A stretch of DNA of 64,000 bases from NCBI GenBank assembly GCA_029876055.1, contig CM056875.1, forward strand, positions 2,604,001 through 2,668,000. Direction: 5' to 3'. Under the pieces are notes generated by a model. The model searched no databases. It worked only from the letters and a program-made list of their open reading frames with translations, and was not told the DNA's origin. Positions 33,609 to 44,241 of the stretch are shown here, piece after piece (within the stretch, counting starts at the first letter, position 1; each line of letters opens with the position of its first letter). Made by a program: the position numbers and the translations under genes. The stretch is from Madurella fahalii. Lineage: Eukaryota > Ascomycota > Sordariomycetes > Sordariales.

Positions 33609-35404
33609 GGCTGGAAGGCCGTTCTATTCCTGCACTGTCAGACTCGGCCCGTGCAGTGCAGCTGCCGTTGTATTTGAGTATAGACCTGGGTAAAGCGAAT
33701 GTCACCAGTTTTGGGGTCACTAAGCTAGCAAGATGAGGTAGGTTAGGACAAAATAAATGAGACACCGCTAACCAGCATAAATCCTGGCGTTTCACGATCC
33801 CGGAAGGCTGGATGAAGCAAAGGCGTAGTTTACTACTTGTGGTCATGAGACGGCAGGTCGGGTCGGAGTCGTTCACGGAATAGTGCCGGCCGATCTCGGG
33901 AGACCCACCGGTACGGTTAAGCAGAACGGTGCGGGACGGAAGTGTGCTACCATTTACACTGTGCTGGCTCTTAAGGCCACCTTCAGACATAGTATTCTCA
34001 GCCGGGACGGCTTCCCGGATTTATTGTGTAGACAAACGTAAGTAATGGCTTTGGCATATGTATTATGCTGTTACTAATCAGCCGTCCCGCCCCCGTGTCA
34101 TTTGGAGAGTTCATCATGGCACCTGGAGACTCTCACATGGCCCCTTTTGCTGTCCGTGGTCCAGAGATACCGAACTTCGCGAATATTATACTGGTGATTG
34201 GACCCATTTTGTCACTTACAAAGTCTTTACTTGACTTGTGACAATTTCCTCGCTCTCCGGCCGGTTGTTGTAGCAGCTTTTTCAAATGAAGAGCGGTCTG
34301 CCATCTGATACGTGTGAAGAATTTCCATGTGATACCTCAAACTATGCTCCTTCACCGGTAAAAGATGTACGCAGCAATCTAGACTGGCTGGTCTGCAGTC
34401 TCTGAGAAATTCGGACTCTCATTGTCGTTTGGGAAACTGTTATTTGAGCAATTGAGCTCTAGAAGGGGTTGTGTAATGGCCCCAACACGCAGACGATGAC
34501 CTAACTACAACAGCAGACCTCACACCTAACGGTAACTAGTTCGCAAGGAGCATGGGCCCAGAGGCATGGACCTCGCTCCCGTGACCTCCCCGCCGCAGCA
34601 AACGGGGTTATAGGTTGCTATTCCATACCGTGTTTTCAACGCCCCGTCCCCTCGTGGCCGAACGGTCACAGGAGTCGGGGCGTCCCCCCTGCCCCTCCCC
34701 CGGGGCCATGCGGATCGAAGGATCGAACCTTCGAGTTCGATTCCCGACTGAGTCGCCAGTCTGTTCGCGAACCGACCGATCGGAGAAAAGCCCCCCGGTG
34801 GGTTTTCGTAGCCACTGACCTCCCTTGCAACAAATCCGACGGGGGGCTCAGTGGTGAGCTTTTTGCTGTTGTTCCAGAGTTCGATACTTTTCATTTCATC
34901 CATTCCTTTCTACCAAAAACCTTTTGCTTTTTTGCATCACAGGCGCTACCGACATCATCGAGCACGACGAGTGCAGAATACAAGACAAAACAATAACACA
35001 GCCTGATTGTGGCATTTCGCGTGTGTATATTTTATTAGGGAAGTCGATACATACACCATCAATCATCTAACTGTAAGATACGCACTTGCAACTTTGGTGT
35101 TATGGTTAGCTGGCAGGTCGATCGCCACCGTGTGTACGCTTCTGGGACGCAGTTCACGCGGACGAGGGGACTAGACTAGTATTAGACCAACAAACTTGAT
35201 CATTGTCAGAGCTTAAACAATAAGGATGTCTCACACTTCGCTAAACTGAGAGTACGCTCTAAAACAGCTACAGACATCATGGCCTTTTCCGTTGGTGTAC
35301 GTCACGTAAGACGCAATTGCTGGTTCGTAATCGCGGTTTCACTCCCAACTTAGCGGTACCCGGCTACGATGGATCAAGTGACCTGGGGTATCATTATCTC
35401 CCAA
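33609..35404. other. Gene-poor intergenic region
   Basis: 1.8 kb between the NRK1 start and the UTP7 stop. The NRK1 promoter is at the left. A C/G-rich block at 34600-34770 contains GATCGAAGGATCGAACCTTC followed by GAGTTCGATTCCCGAC, which resembles tRNA T-arm sequence but does not fold into a tRNA. A frame of 125 codons on the minus strand (34526-34903) has no recognisable domain. The rest is AT-richer unique sequence. Confidence 0.45.
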
Positions 35405-37127
35405 CTACTCTTTCCGCGCAAACCGCGCCAGGGCTGGGCCCAACTCGGCCTGCCGCTCCTTGTGCTTCTCGTCCCTCTTCTCCTGCATCTCCTTGTACAT
35501 CTCCTCTACCTTCAATCGCTTCTCGTCAATGATGTTCTTCTTCCTCTGCTTCCGCAAGTACTTCTTGAGCGCGCCGTTCTTTCCTCTGGCCCTGTTCCTA
35601 ATTTCCTCGGCAATATCCACAGCAGGCGCGTCAAGGTCCTTCTCCGCCTTCCGCTGCTGCTCCGACCGCAGGTCAAGCTTGCCGATGAAGTTGGGGTCGA
35701 GCGCGATCATCTCGGGCTGCAGCTTGTTCAGCAAGCCCTTGACCTCGCCTTCCTGCCTCTGTTTCTTGGTCTCGAGCGGGTTGACCTCGAGGGCGTCGTA
35801 GTTGGCCTCACCCGCGCCGGGGATAACGATCGACGAGAAGCCCTGCGTGTGGCCTATGCCGAGCACGTCCTCAAACGGGCACCACCGGACCCGTTCGATA
35901 GACTGGCCCTCGCCTCCCCACGTCATGTAGGGGCTCTGGACCTTTTCTTGAACGGGCTTTTCTTTCGAAAATAGACCTTTCCAGACGGTCGTCCTTGTCC
36001 CCCAGCCGACTGCAGTCAGGCCTGTATCTGATATCGCCAGGGAGGACGCTGGCGATCTGGTGAAGTAGCTGGAAACTGCCTCTTTAAAGCTGCGGATGTC
36101 CCAGATGGCCATCCGGTTGTCCTGCCCCGCCGAGACCATGTACCGCCCTTCCCGGTCAACCGCGAGTGACCTTACAGGGCCTCTGTGTGCAAGGAGCTTA
36201 ACCAAGGGTTCTGTAGAGTTCGGTGACCAGAGCGTGACGGTGCCGTTCTGCTGCCCGACGTGTAAGATGGCGTTGTAGGGGTTTTGCGCCAGGGAGACGG
36301 GAGTTCCGAGCTTCGTGGGGATCTCGGCAACGATCTGGCCGGTTGAGGTGTCTTGGTACTTGAGCTGGCCACTGATGCTCTGGGGGGGGGGATGTCAGCA
36401 AGTGTGAGCCACAAACATGTCTCAAGCCACTTACCAATGTCGCCAGTAGGAAATGATAGGGTAGAAACTCCATGTGCGAGACCTCGACGTGTTTCTTGAG
36501 GCAATGGAGCTCGACGCCATTGGCATCATATATGTAGACATACTTCTTCTGCGCGACGGCAAAGAACTGGTTGTTGTGAAGAAAGCGCGCATCTCGAACT
36601 GTCTCGCCCAACTGCAACTCGCAGCCAAGCTTGCCTTCCCGCCAGTCCATGGTCGCGACATGGCCTTTCCTCCCCGCCAGAATCAAGTCCCGCCCGTTTC
36701 TGCTGTACTCGCAGACGTATGGACCCAGCTGGTCGAGCTTCAAGTCGAACTTCTTTTGCGCCACCTCGATAGCCACCTCCTTCTGGATGTCATCTTGGCG
36801 GACCCTGTAGGTGCGCTCGAGCTCCGTCTCGGGCTCGAGGAAACCGGACGAGTTCTCGAGCAGAATCTCAGCCTCCTTCGCTTTCAGCGCAGCTGTTTTG
36901 TACTTGTTCTCGAGGTTGGCGAGGTTGCGCCGTAACTTCTTGTCCTTGACCGTCTTGACATCAATCCGGCGGCCGCGGCCGTATGCCCTCTGCGCCTGCT
37001 TGTGCCGGCGGATCCGGTCCAACTCGGCCTTGGATCGGAATTCGGTTCTGGCATTGTTGATAACGAGAGCCCCGTTGGGCTGCTCGACCCTGGTTAGGGG
37101 GGCGTCGACCGTGTCTGCGACATCCAT
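35405..37127 (-). CDS. utp7: UTP7/WDR46 small-subunit processome WD-repeat protein
   Basis: U3 snoRNP/SSU processome component needed for 18S rRNA maturation in the nucleolus. Two exons (36435-37127 and 35405-36379) flank a 55 nt intron (GTAAGT..CCCCAG, with a nine-C tract before AG) and give 555 residues. I chose the ATG at 37127 (MDVADTVDAPLTRVEQPNGA); an upstream in-frame ATG at 37277 lies in the promoter. The N-terminal third is the basic/helical extension with LRRNLANLENKYKTAALKAK. WD repeats follow (YVCEYSRNGRDLILAGRKGH, VSHMEFLPYHFLLATL, RGPVRSLAVDREGRYMVSAG). The C-terminal BING4CT-type region contains ERVRWCPFEDVLGIGHTQGF, SSIVIPGAGEANYDALEVNP and a basic tail ending FARKE. It is head-to-head with TSR1 across 299 bp. 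Confidence 0.92.
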
Positions 37128-37426
37128 GTTGTCGCGGTGCACTCTATGGAATTGAAAGCCAGCGGGTTCGGTCTCGAGACACACTCGCATCCAACATTTT
37201 TGAACCGGGTCCACTAAAAAGTCTAAGATGTCAAATATGATTGGCCGCACAACTCGCCGATAAGATACCACGCACAAGTCGAAAAAAGACGTGCCCCGCC
37301 ACCACCGCCCCTCGATAATTCACCAATTCAGCAGCCAAAGTTGTGTAAGGTGTTGGAGCGCAGTTTTCATCCTTGGTCAAAGTGGCGTCCCTCCCATACA
37401 GATTCAAAGCCGGCGGCGACGGAAAG
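37128..37426. promoter_or_regulatory. Bidirectional promoter UTP7 / TSR1
   Basis: Only 299 bp separate the two start codons, so both promoters and 5' UTRs share this stretch. It holds the CGATAAGATA element at about 37258-37267 (CTTATCGGCGAGT on the other strand), T/A-rich tracts, and no other coding content. Confidence 0.7.
37253..37268 (-). promoter_or_regulatory. CTTATCGGCGAGT element
   Basis: The minus strand reads ATCTTATCGGCGAGTT, about 130-140 bp upstream of the UTP7 ATG and about 160 bp from that of TSR1. It matches CTTATCGATGAGT upstream of BRX1 at 11 of 13 positions and shares CTTATCG with the SNU66 promoter. Relation to the PAC box (GCGATGAG) of ribosome-biogenesis genes is inferred. 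Confidence 0.45.
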
Positions 37427-40013
37427 ATGCCAGGTGCACTGAGCGCCGGCCACTCTCACCGGCCGACGACTAAGACGTCGCATAAGCCGTTCAAGTCGCG
37501 GAAGGCAACCAAGGGGCAAATCCGGGATGCCGCAAAAGGTATGAGTCACGCCGGTGCCGGCAGATACGATCTACGGCCTGTTCACGGACGGGGGATCATA
37601 AGAGATGGGCAACTACCTGCTGCTCGAGACACGAGCTAATTTGGGCTCGCCTATAGGTAGAACCCAGGAGGAGCGAGGACAGCGCAAGACGCCGCACCAA
37701 CAAGTCATGTCTAAACTCGACCGGCGGAACCAGGCCAAACAGAGGCAGCTGGAGAAGGCCCGCGAACACCAGAGGGAAACGTCTGTCTTCTCGGGAAGAG
37801 ATGGCGCTCCCCGAAATGTTGCGGTCATTCCCCTCTGTGCCGACAGCGACACTGCTGCTGCCATCCAGAGTCTGAACGGAAGCGTCGATATCGAGGCAGA
37901 GGTACAAAATGGGTGTTTCCGGGTGCCCGTCGACAGGTTCAAGCAGAAATTACAGTATATCCCCCTGAAGAGAGACCTTACGGCGTGTTTGGACGCTGCT
38001 CGAGTCGCCGATTTCGTCGTCCTTGTCCTGTCGGCCGAGGTCGAGGTAGATGACCTGGGCGAGTTGATTCTGCGGAGCGTCGAGAGCCAGGGCATGTCGA
38101 CCCTGTTTACCGTCATTCAGGGGCTCAACAAAATTGAGCCGGCGAAGCAGAGACTCTCCGTAGTCTCGTCTCTCAAATCCTACATCAGTCATTTCCACCC
38201 GGAGCAAGATAAGCTCTACAGCCTCGACAACCGGCAGGAGTGTTCGAATCTTATGCGGTCATTGTGCAGCACGACGCCCAAGGGCATCAAGTGGAGGGAT
38301 GAGCGGAGCTGGATGCTGGTCGAAGAGGTTAAGTTTGCGTCCTCGAAGTCGCATCTTACGACCCTTACTGGCGTGGTCAGGGGCAAGGGCCTCAAGGCGG
38401 ACCGCCTGGTGCAAATTGGTGATTGGGGTACGTTCCAGATCGAGAAGATCACCGCTGCGCCGCTCGCAACGCGAAAGAAGAAGGGGGAGGATACGATGAA
38501 CGTGGATGAGATTCCGGAGGAAGAGATGCTCGATGCTCCAACCGAGGACCAGGATGGCGTTGATGATCTCGCGCCCGAGGAGACTGCCATGGACGATGCT
38601 GAGGACGAGGATATGGATGCTGCCACGACAGCGACGACGTCCAAGAAGGGAGTGCTTTTAGATGACCACCACTACTTTTCAGACGACGACCAGGTCCAGG
38701 AATTAACTATGCCCAAGAAAGTGCCCAAGGGCACATCGAAATATCAGTCCGCCTGGTTTCTTGACGACGACGATGTGTCCGACTCGGGTTCAGACCTGGA
38801 CGATGAGATGCAGGATGTCGAGGACGGCGAGGAAGCAGCACAACCAGAAGACGGAATGGAGGGTCTAGCTGGGGATGCCATGACAGAAGCTGGTCCTTCC
38901 GAGTACCCACAATCTGTGGCGTTCGTTGAGCCTGATGAAGAGGAAGATGCCAGGGCACTTGAAGCCTACCGGAAATACAAGCGGACAGAGGCTGAGGACG
39001 ACCTAGAATTCCCCGACGAAATCGAGCTGCACCCCAATGTGCTTGCCCGGGAGCGGCTGGCTAAGTACAGGGGTCTCAAGAGCTTGAGAACAAGCCCCTG
39101 GTTAGAGGACGAAGACCGCGCATTCCAGCCTGAGGAGTGGCAGAGGTTGCTGCGGATACCCGACTACCAAGCGTCCCGGATCCGGGCCGCTCGCGAGGCG
39201 CTGGTCGGTGGCATTACTCCTGGAACTCGGGTCCACGTCCACGTAAAAGGCGTGCCCCCGGCAGCTCAGCAATCCTACAACTCGAGCCGGCCAGTTACAC
39301 TCTTCTCGCTCTTGAGACATGAGCACAAGCGTACTGCTGTCAACGTCCTCATCAATTTCAGCTCCGACCATCCAAATTCTATCAAGGCCAAGGAGGAGTT
39401 GATCATCCAATACGGCCCCCGGAGGCTCGTCATTAACCCGCTGTTCTCCCAGGGCGGTTCCACACCCAACGACGTGCACAAGTACTGCCGCTATCTGCAC
39501 CCCGGACAATCCGCCGTGGCAACCTTCATGGGCCCTGTCACATGGGGTTCCGTGCCGGCCCTCTTCTTCAAGCGGACAGCTCCGGGTACCTCGGCCGAGG
39601 GCGAGGAAGCGTCCAGCCTACCGCTGACGCTTGTCGCGACGGGAACGACGCTGCCGCCCTCAACGTCGCGCGTCATCGCCAAGCGGGCGATCCTCACCGG
39701 CCACCCGTACCACATCCACAAGAAGATTGTTACCATTCGGTACATGTTCTTCAACCGCGAGGATGTGGAGTGGTTCAAGGCCCTGCCGCTGTGGACCAAG
39801 AGAGGACGCAGCGGGTACATTAAGGAGGCGCTCGGCACGCACGGGTATTTCAAGGCAACCTTTGACGGGCGGATCAACCCGCAGGACGCGATTGGCGTCA
39901 GTTTGTACAAGCGGGTGTGGCCGCGCAATGCCCGGTCGTTGGATGGGTTGCTGCTCGACCCCGAGCTGGTGCAGGGGCCCGAGACGGATGCGATGGAGGC
40001 TGATGTCGAGTAA
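37427..40013 (+). CDS. tsr1: TSR1 40S ribosome maturation factor
   Basis: GTPase-like factor (BMS1/TSR1 family) that binds late pre-40S particles. Exon 1 (37427-37538) and exon 2 (37657-40013) join across a 118 nt intron (GTATGA..TATAG) and give 822 residues. The N-terminus has the family look: HSHRPTTKTSHKPFKSRKAT. The degenerate GTPase-like domain (NVAVIPLCADSDTAAAIQSL) lacks a usable P-loop, as expected for TSR1. The AARP2CN segment contains LTTLTGVVRGKGLKADRLVQ. An acidic stretch rich in Asp/Glu covers residues about 290-430. The C-terminal RIBIOP_C region includes DLEFPDEIELHPNVLARERL, KYRGLKSLRTSPWLEDED and HKKIVTIRYMFFNREDVEWF. It shares a promoter region with UTP7. Confidence 0.93.
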
Positions 40014-40252
40014 ACGGGATGTTTCTGAGACTGCCCGGCAGGGGGCTTCATGACGGCGTCTTGGGAATAATGATGCATTCGGAATTTCGGCCGGTATAGT
40101 ACTCACCTGCTACAGTACCCGATGTTTTCATTGGCGATCGTGACCCGTTATACGTGACATTCGTGCTTTGTCTCCTTCCAGCCCCTTCACCCCGAATCGC
40201 CATGGATTTCTCGATCATCTAATGCGGCATATATACACTTACATCTCGCATC

Positions 40253-41321
40253 TCACCTCTCGCCTTGACCCTCCAACCCGTCCAACCCCTCGGTCGGCTT
40301 CGGCCCGCCGACCGCTTTCCTCGCCTCCTCAGCACCGCTCGCCCTCCAGGCGCTCAGGATCAAATTCACAATATGCTCCACGCCCACCCCCTTCTTGACC
40401 TGGGCGAACACGGTTGGCCCGCCGTCGCGCATCTTGCGCGCGTCCCTCTCCATGACGTCCAGATCGGCGCCCACGGCCTCGGCCAAGTCGGTCTTGTTCA
40501 CGACGAGCAGGTCGCTCTGAGTGATACCAGGGCCGCCCTTGCGGGGGATCTTGTCGCCGCCGCTCACGTCGATGACGTAGATGATGTAGTCGGCCAGCTC
40601 GCGCGAGTAGTTGGCGGCGAGGTTGTCGCCGCCCGACTCGATCAGCAGCAGGTCGGTGGCGAAGCGGGCGTGGAGGTCCTCGAGGGCGGCGAGGTTGGCC
40701 GAGATGTCCTCGCGCACGGCGGCGTGCGGGCAGCCGCCCGTCTCGATGGCGCGGATGCGCGCCGCGGGCAGCGCCCGGTGCCGCGTCAGGAACTCGGCGT
40801 CCTCCCGCGTGAAGATGTCGTTGGTCACGGCCGCGAGCGAGACGCGCGACCGGAGCGCCAGGCACAGCGCCAGCATCAGCGCCGTCTTGCCCGATCCGAC
40901 GGGGCTGGGCCGTGGTGATTCATAGGATTAGAACTTTTGCTCACTCTCGCTAGGTACAGTACAGTACAGTACAGTACAGTACAGTACGAGGGATGGTTGA
41001 GGTGGACATGGGGTAGCGAATTGGACCGGAAACTTGGCAAAGGAGAGACAGAGAGAGAAAGAGAGAGACAGAGACACAGAGAGAGAGAAAGGGACAGACA
41101 GAAACGTACCCCCCGATGCCGACGGTGAAGGCGCGGTCGGCCCAGTTGCGCCCTTCAGTTAGCGGCATCTCGCGGCCGAGGTAACTGCCAGGCCCGTCGA
41201 GGATCTCATGGCTGTGACCGTGCTCGGCGGCCGAAAATGTGTCGTGAGAGTGGGAGTGGGAGTGGGAATGGGAGTGCGAGTGCGAGTGTGGGCCGTCATG
41301 CGAGTGTGTGATCCCCGCCAT
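40253..41321 (-). CDS. ureG: Urease accessory GTPase UreG
   Basis: GTPase that drives nickel insertion into urease. Exon 1 (41110-41321) and exon 2 (40253-40904) give 287 residues. The start (MAGITHSHDGPHSHSHSHSH) opens a His-Ser repeat of about 20 residues, continued by HGHSHE, which is a likely nickel store. The P-loop spans the splice (GIGG/PVGSGKT). Then come FTREDAEFL, the metal-binding ETGGCPHAAVREDIS, LLIESGGDNLAANYS, VIDVSGGDKIPRKGGPGITQ and the base-recognition NKTD. The 205 nt intron (40905-41109, GTACGT..GCCCAG) is far longer than its neighbours because of microsatellites. It is convergent with TSR1 (239 bp gap) and divergent from the DJ-1 gene. Nitrogen-source control is expected for urease genes but not shown here. 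Confidence 0.93.
40954..41098. repeat. ACAGT pentanucleotide and GA/CAGA tracts inside the ureG intron
   Basis: About six and a half ACAGT units (40954-40987) and an impure GA/GACA tract (41042-41098) occupy most of the intron. The pentamer contains the palindromic core GTAC. Confidence 0.85.
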
Positions 41322-42439
41322 TCTGCCAATATCCAGGAGCCGTCGTGAGTCAAGGCGGGAGTGTGGGAGATTTGGTGAGCGGAAGACAATGAGTTGTACT
41401 GCGACGTAGGACACGGATATGCACTGCTCTGTGGCATTGATAGGTTGTAACCAGCTAGATATCCCCTCATCCCCGACTGCTTCACCACCTTACCACGGGG
41501 TGGACTTGCTTGCGTCAAATGCAATGAGGGGCAGCCGTCGACGTGGGGTGAAAGGTGGGCGGGATCCGATAAGAGCCGCGCGTTGCACAACCCTAACCCT
41601 ATTACTGCAACTTTGTTTCATGTCACTCGATCGACAGGGGACACAAGAGGCAGCCACGGATCGACGCTGCCGAGGAGGATTCCAACCCGCATGCACTGGT
41701 TGACGAGAAAACGCCCTCCGGATGCCTCTTGGCGCCATGTCAGCTGCGACATCCGCCGATCACTGGGATACGGCCGACCAACGAAAAATGCCCTCCAAGC
41801 TCCTCCGAGCTGCTCCGAGCTGCTCCAGGAGCGCGCAGGACGGCTTATTGGCTGTGTTGGTCTTTGGCACCTGCCTGCCTTTTCCTCTCGTCCCCTGCCA
41901 AGCGGCGGGTGTTTGGCTCTGCCCTACCGTTCAGCGCTTCTTCCGCCTTGTCCCTGAAACAGAGCAGGGTAGAGCAGGGCAGAGCAGGGTAGCTGACCGG
42001 CGGCGCGTTTGGTCACACAGAGATGATGGATCTATCACAACTCGAGATCGATTCCGGCGCTACTGTGGGTGTTTCTCGATGCACGAGCGGGACAGGGGTC
42101 GGAAGGGAGCCGACTGCTCATGGGGGGTTTCACGGAATAGGGGTGACGTCTACAGGGCTGTTGCTGCCGTTGGCGATGATGGCTTTGGGACACCGTCAGG
42201 CTCGGTTCCGAACTGAGATCAGCAGTCATAGTCATAGCCAGCATGGTTGTCCTACCGCTGCCGGTGCTGAGATATAAGAGCAGGCCAGTCCGCCCGTCAT
42301 GATCGGGCAAGCAGAACTTCATCCCAACTTCTCTCCTTCTACTGATACCCCATTGTTTGGGCTTCCTGGCGAAGTCTTGTTTATTTCCTGTTTCTCACCA
42401 CACCTTCCTTTAACCACCATCTAGAACCCAAACTACAAG
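41322..42439. promoter_or_regulatory. Divergent intergenic region ureG / DJ-1 gene
   Basis: 1.1 kb between two start codons. It contains AACCCTAACCCT at 41589-41600 (telomere-like), a CTCCGAGCTGCTCCGAGCTG short repeat near 41800, AGAGCAGGG triplets near 41963-41990, and AGCAGTCATAGTCATAG near 42221. A TATA-like GATATAAG lies near 42272. No gene recognised. Confidence 0.45.
41589..41600. repeat. Interstitial telomere-like repeat
   Basis: AACCCTAACCCT, two units of the telomeric hexamer, in the ureG / DJ-1 intergenic region. It may act as a Tbf1/telobox-type site. Confidence 0.5.
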
Positions 42440-43435
42440 ATGCTGTTCCCAGCTGCTCCACGCGCAAAACTCCTCACAGCGAGTCTGGCACTCCTGTTGA
42501 CCTCACTGTCGTTTGTCAACCCTACCGTAGCGAAACCAATCGCTACTCGGACTTGCAGGTCCGGTATGTGCCTCGCCACACGCTCCTTTCTTAACCAAGA
42601 AACACCCGCTGATATATCATCCTTAGAAAATAATACCGCCACCGCACCGGCAGGTCCGGGCCCCACACACTATGGCATCCTCCTCCCACAGGCCCTTGCA
42701 CCGCTGGACGTCTTCGGCCCCCTCGAGGTCTTCCAAGCGCTCGCCCGCAGCACGCACCTGCAGCTCTCCGTCTTGGCACGATCGCTCGACCCAGTGAGCT
42801 CCGGCCCAACCAACGACACCATGAACAGGTTCAACTCGACCTTCTGGCCCTCCTTTGTCCCGACGCACACCTACGCCGACGACCCGGACATCCAAGTGCT
42901 GCTCATCCCCGGAGGCGGCGTCGCGAGGTCGCCCGACCTGGGCCCCGAGATCGAGTACGTCAGGAAGGTGTTCCCCCGACTCGAGTATCTCATCACCATC
43001 TGCACCGGGTCCGGGATCGCCGCCCAGGCGGGCGTGTTGGACGGGTATCGGGCGACCACGAACAAGCGGGCTTGGGCTGAGACGGTCAAGAAGGGGCCCA
43101 ACGTCAAGTGGTGAGTCTGAACGCAGTTCATTAACACCCCCACCCCCACCCCTTTCTTTTTTTTCCCCCCTCTCTCTCTCTCTCTCTGCAAATCCACCCA
43201 ACTAACCACCGCATTCAGGGTGTCCCCCGCACGCTGGGTCGACGACGGCAAGGTCTGGTCCTCGTCAGGCGTAACGGCCGGCATCGACCTCGCCTTTGCC
43301 TTCCTCGAGGCAAAGTACCCCAATGGCACCGCCATGGCAGAGTTCTTCTCGAGTGTCATGGAGCACGAGAGGATCCTGGACTGGCGCCATGACCCCTACG
43401 CGGAGAAGCTGAAGATTCCGCCGACAAATAACTGA
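42440..43435 (+). CDS. Secreted DJ-1/PfpI family protein
   Basis: Class I glutamine-amidotransferase-like fold of the DJ-1/ThiJ/PfpI family. Exons 42440-42563, 42627-43110 and 43219-43435 give 274 residues. Intron 1 (63 nt, GTATGT..CTTAG) is an exact multiple of three without a stop, so an unspliced form is also open; the consensus donor favours splicing. Intron 2 is 108 nt with a CT-rich 3' part. A signal peptide is visible (LLTASLALLLTSLSFVNPT). The fold motifs are YGILLPQALAPLDVFGPLEV, VLLIPGGG and the nucleophile elbow LITICTGSGIAAQAGVLDG, with the probable active Cys in ICTG. The later motif SSSGVTAGIDLAFAFLE fits fungal members with a GVTAGID turn. Substrate is unknown; isonitrile hydratase-like or protease/glyoxalase-like activities occur in the family. 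Confidence 0.85.
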
Positions 43436-44241
43436 GCATAAAATGAGCGGTCCTTTTGGCTGTTATGTTCAGCGTCTCGTATATAGTTCACATTGCCGTA
43501 CTAGATAGCCAACTGGATTTGGAATCGGCATGCCCCTGCGACGGTCTTCGCTTCGTTTGTGTTTTGTACACGTTCTTGGAGCAAGAAAATATCGAGTACT
43601 AAGACATAATCAACCCAATCACTACCACTACTACTCAATGGACAGCTGAAAAAGAAGGCTACGAATAATCAAGTACATTAAGAGCGACAGTGGCCAATCT
43701 AAGTAGTATACAGCTCGACATATGTGAATTACAACGCTTTTCTTTACGCCCTCTTGGTTTCCTGCTTTCATGTTTAGGGGTATTGTATATCTTCCGTGGA
43801 AGAGCGATAAAAGATGATTAAAAGAGGGGAGAAAGTTTAGGTACCGTGGACCTGCTGTGTATGCTTCAATGCTGCCGAGGCAGGTGGGCCATGAATGTTA
43901 TGAAGAAAAAAAAAAAGACGCATAAGAGACGACCTCAAGGAGAAGATGACGCAAGCCAACACCCTCCAACCACCAAGCGTCTTGTATCATCTTGAGCTGA
44001 GCCACGAACGGAGCGCTCCTCTCACTTACTTCGGCACCCACGTCAGCGCCCAGGCTGGCGGCGACTCTCGCGGCCTCCGCTTCCAAAGGCCCCGCATCAG
44101 TGACCTCGGCTTCAAACCAGACGCAGCTCGTCCCCACATCTGCATCGGCTTGAACGGCGGAGGCTTCCGGATCATGATCGAGGACCGCCCCGATTTCCAC
44201 CTGGGCTTCCGCTGGGGCTGCGTGGAGGCTGAGCCTGGCTT
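43436..44241. other. Convergent intergenic region
   Basis: 806 bp between the DJ-1 stop and the chromodomain-protein stop. A11 lies near 43906-43917. The part 43990-44235 keeps coding-like base composition with an open minus-strand frame (see findings). The rest is AT-rich. Confidence 0.45.

Noticed and set aside
34655..34765. tRNA-like sequence with GTTCGATTCC and TGGCCGAACGGTCA
   Set aside because: D-arm and T-arm look-alikes are present, but no acceptor stem pairs on either strand, the T-stem has mismatches and no anticodon arm is found. I did not call a tRNA.
34526..34903. 125-codon minus-strand frame
   Set aside because: Lies in a GC-rich unique block, with no domain and poor start context.
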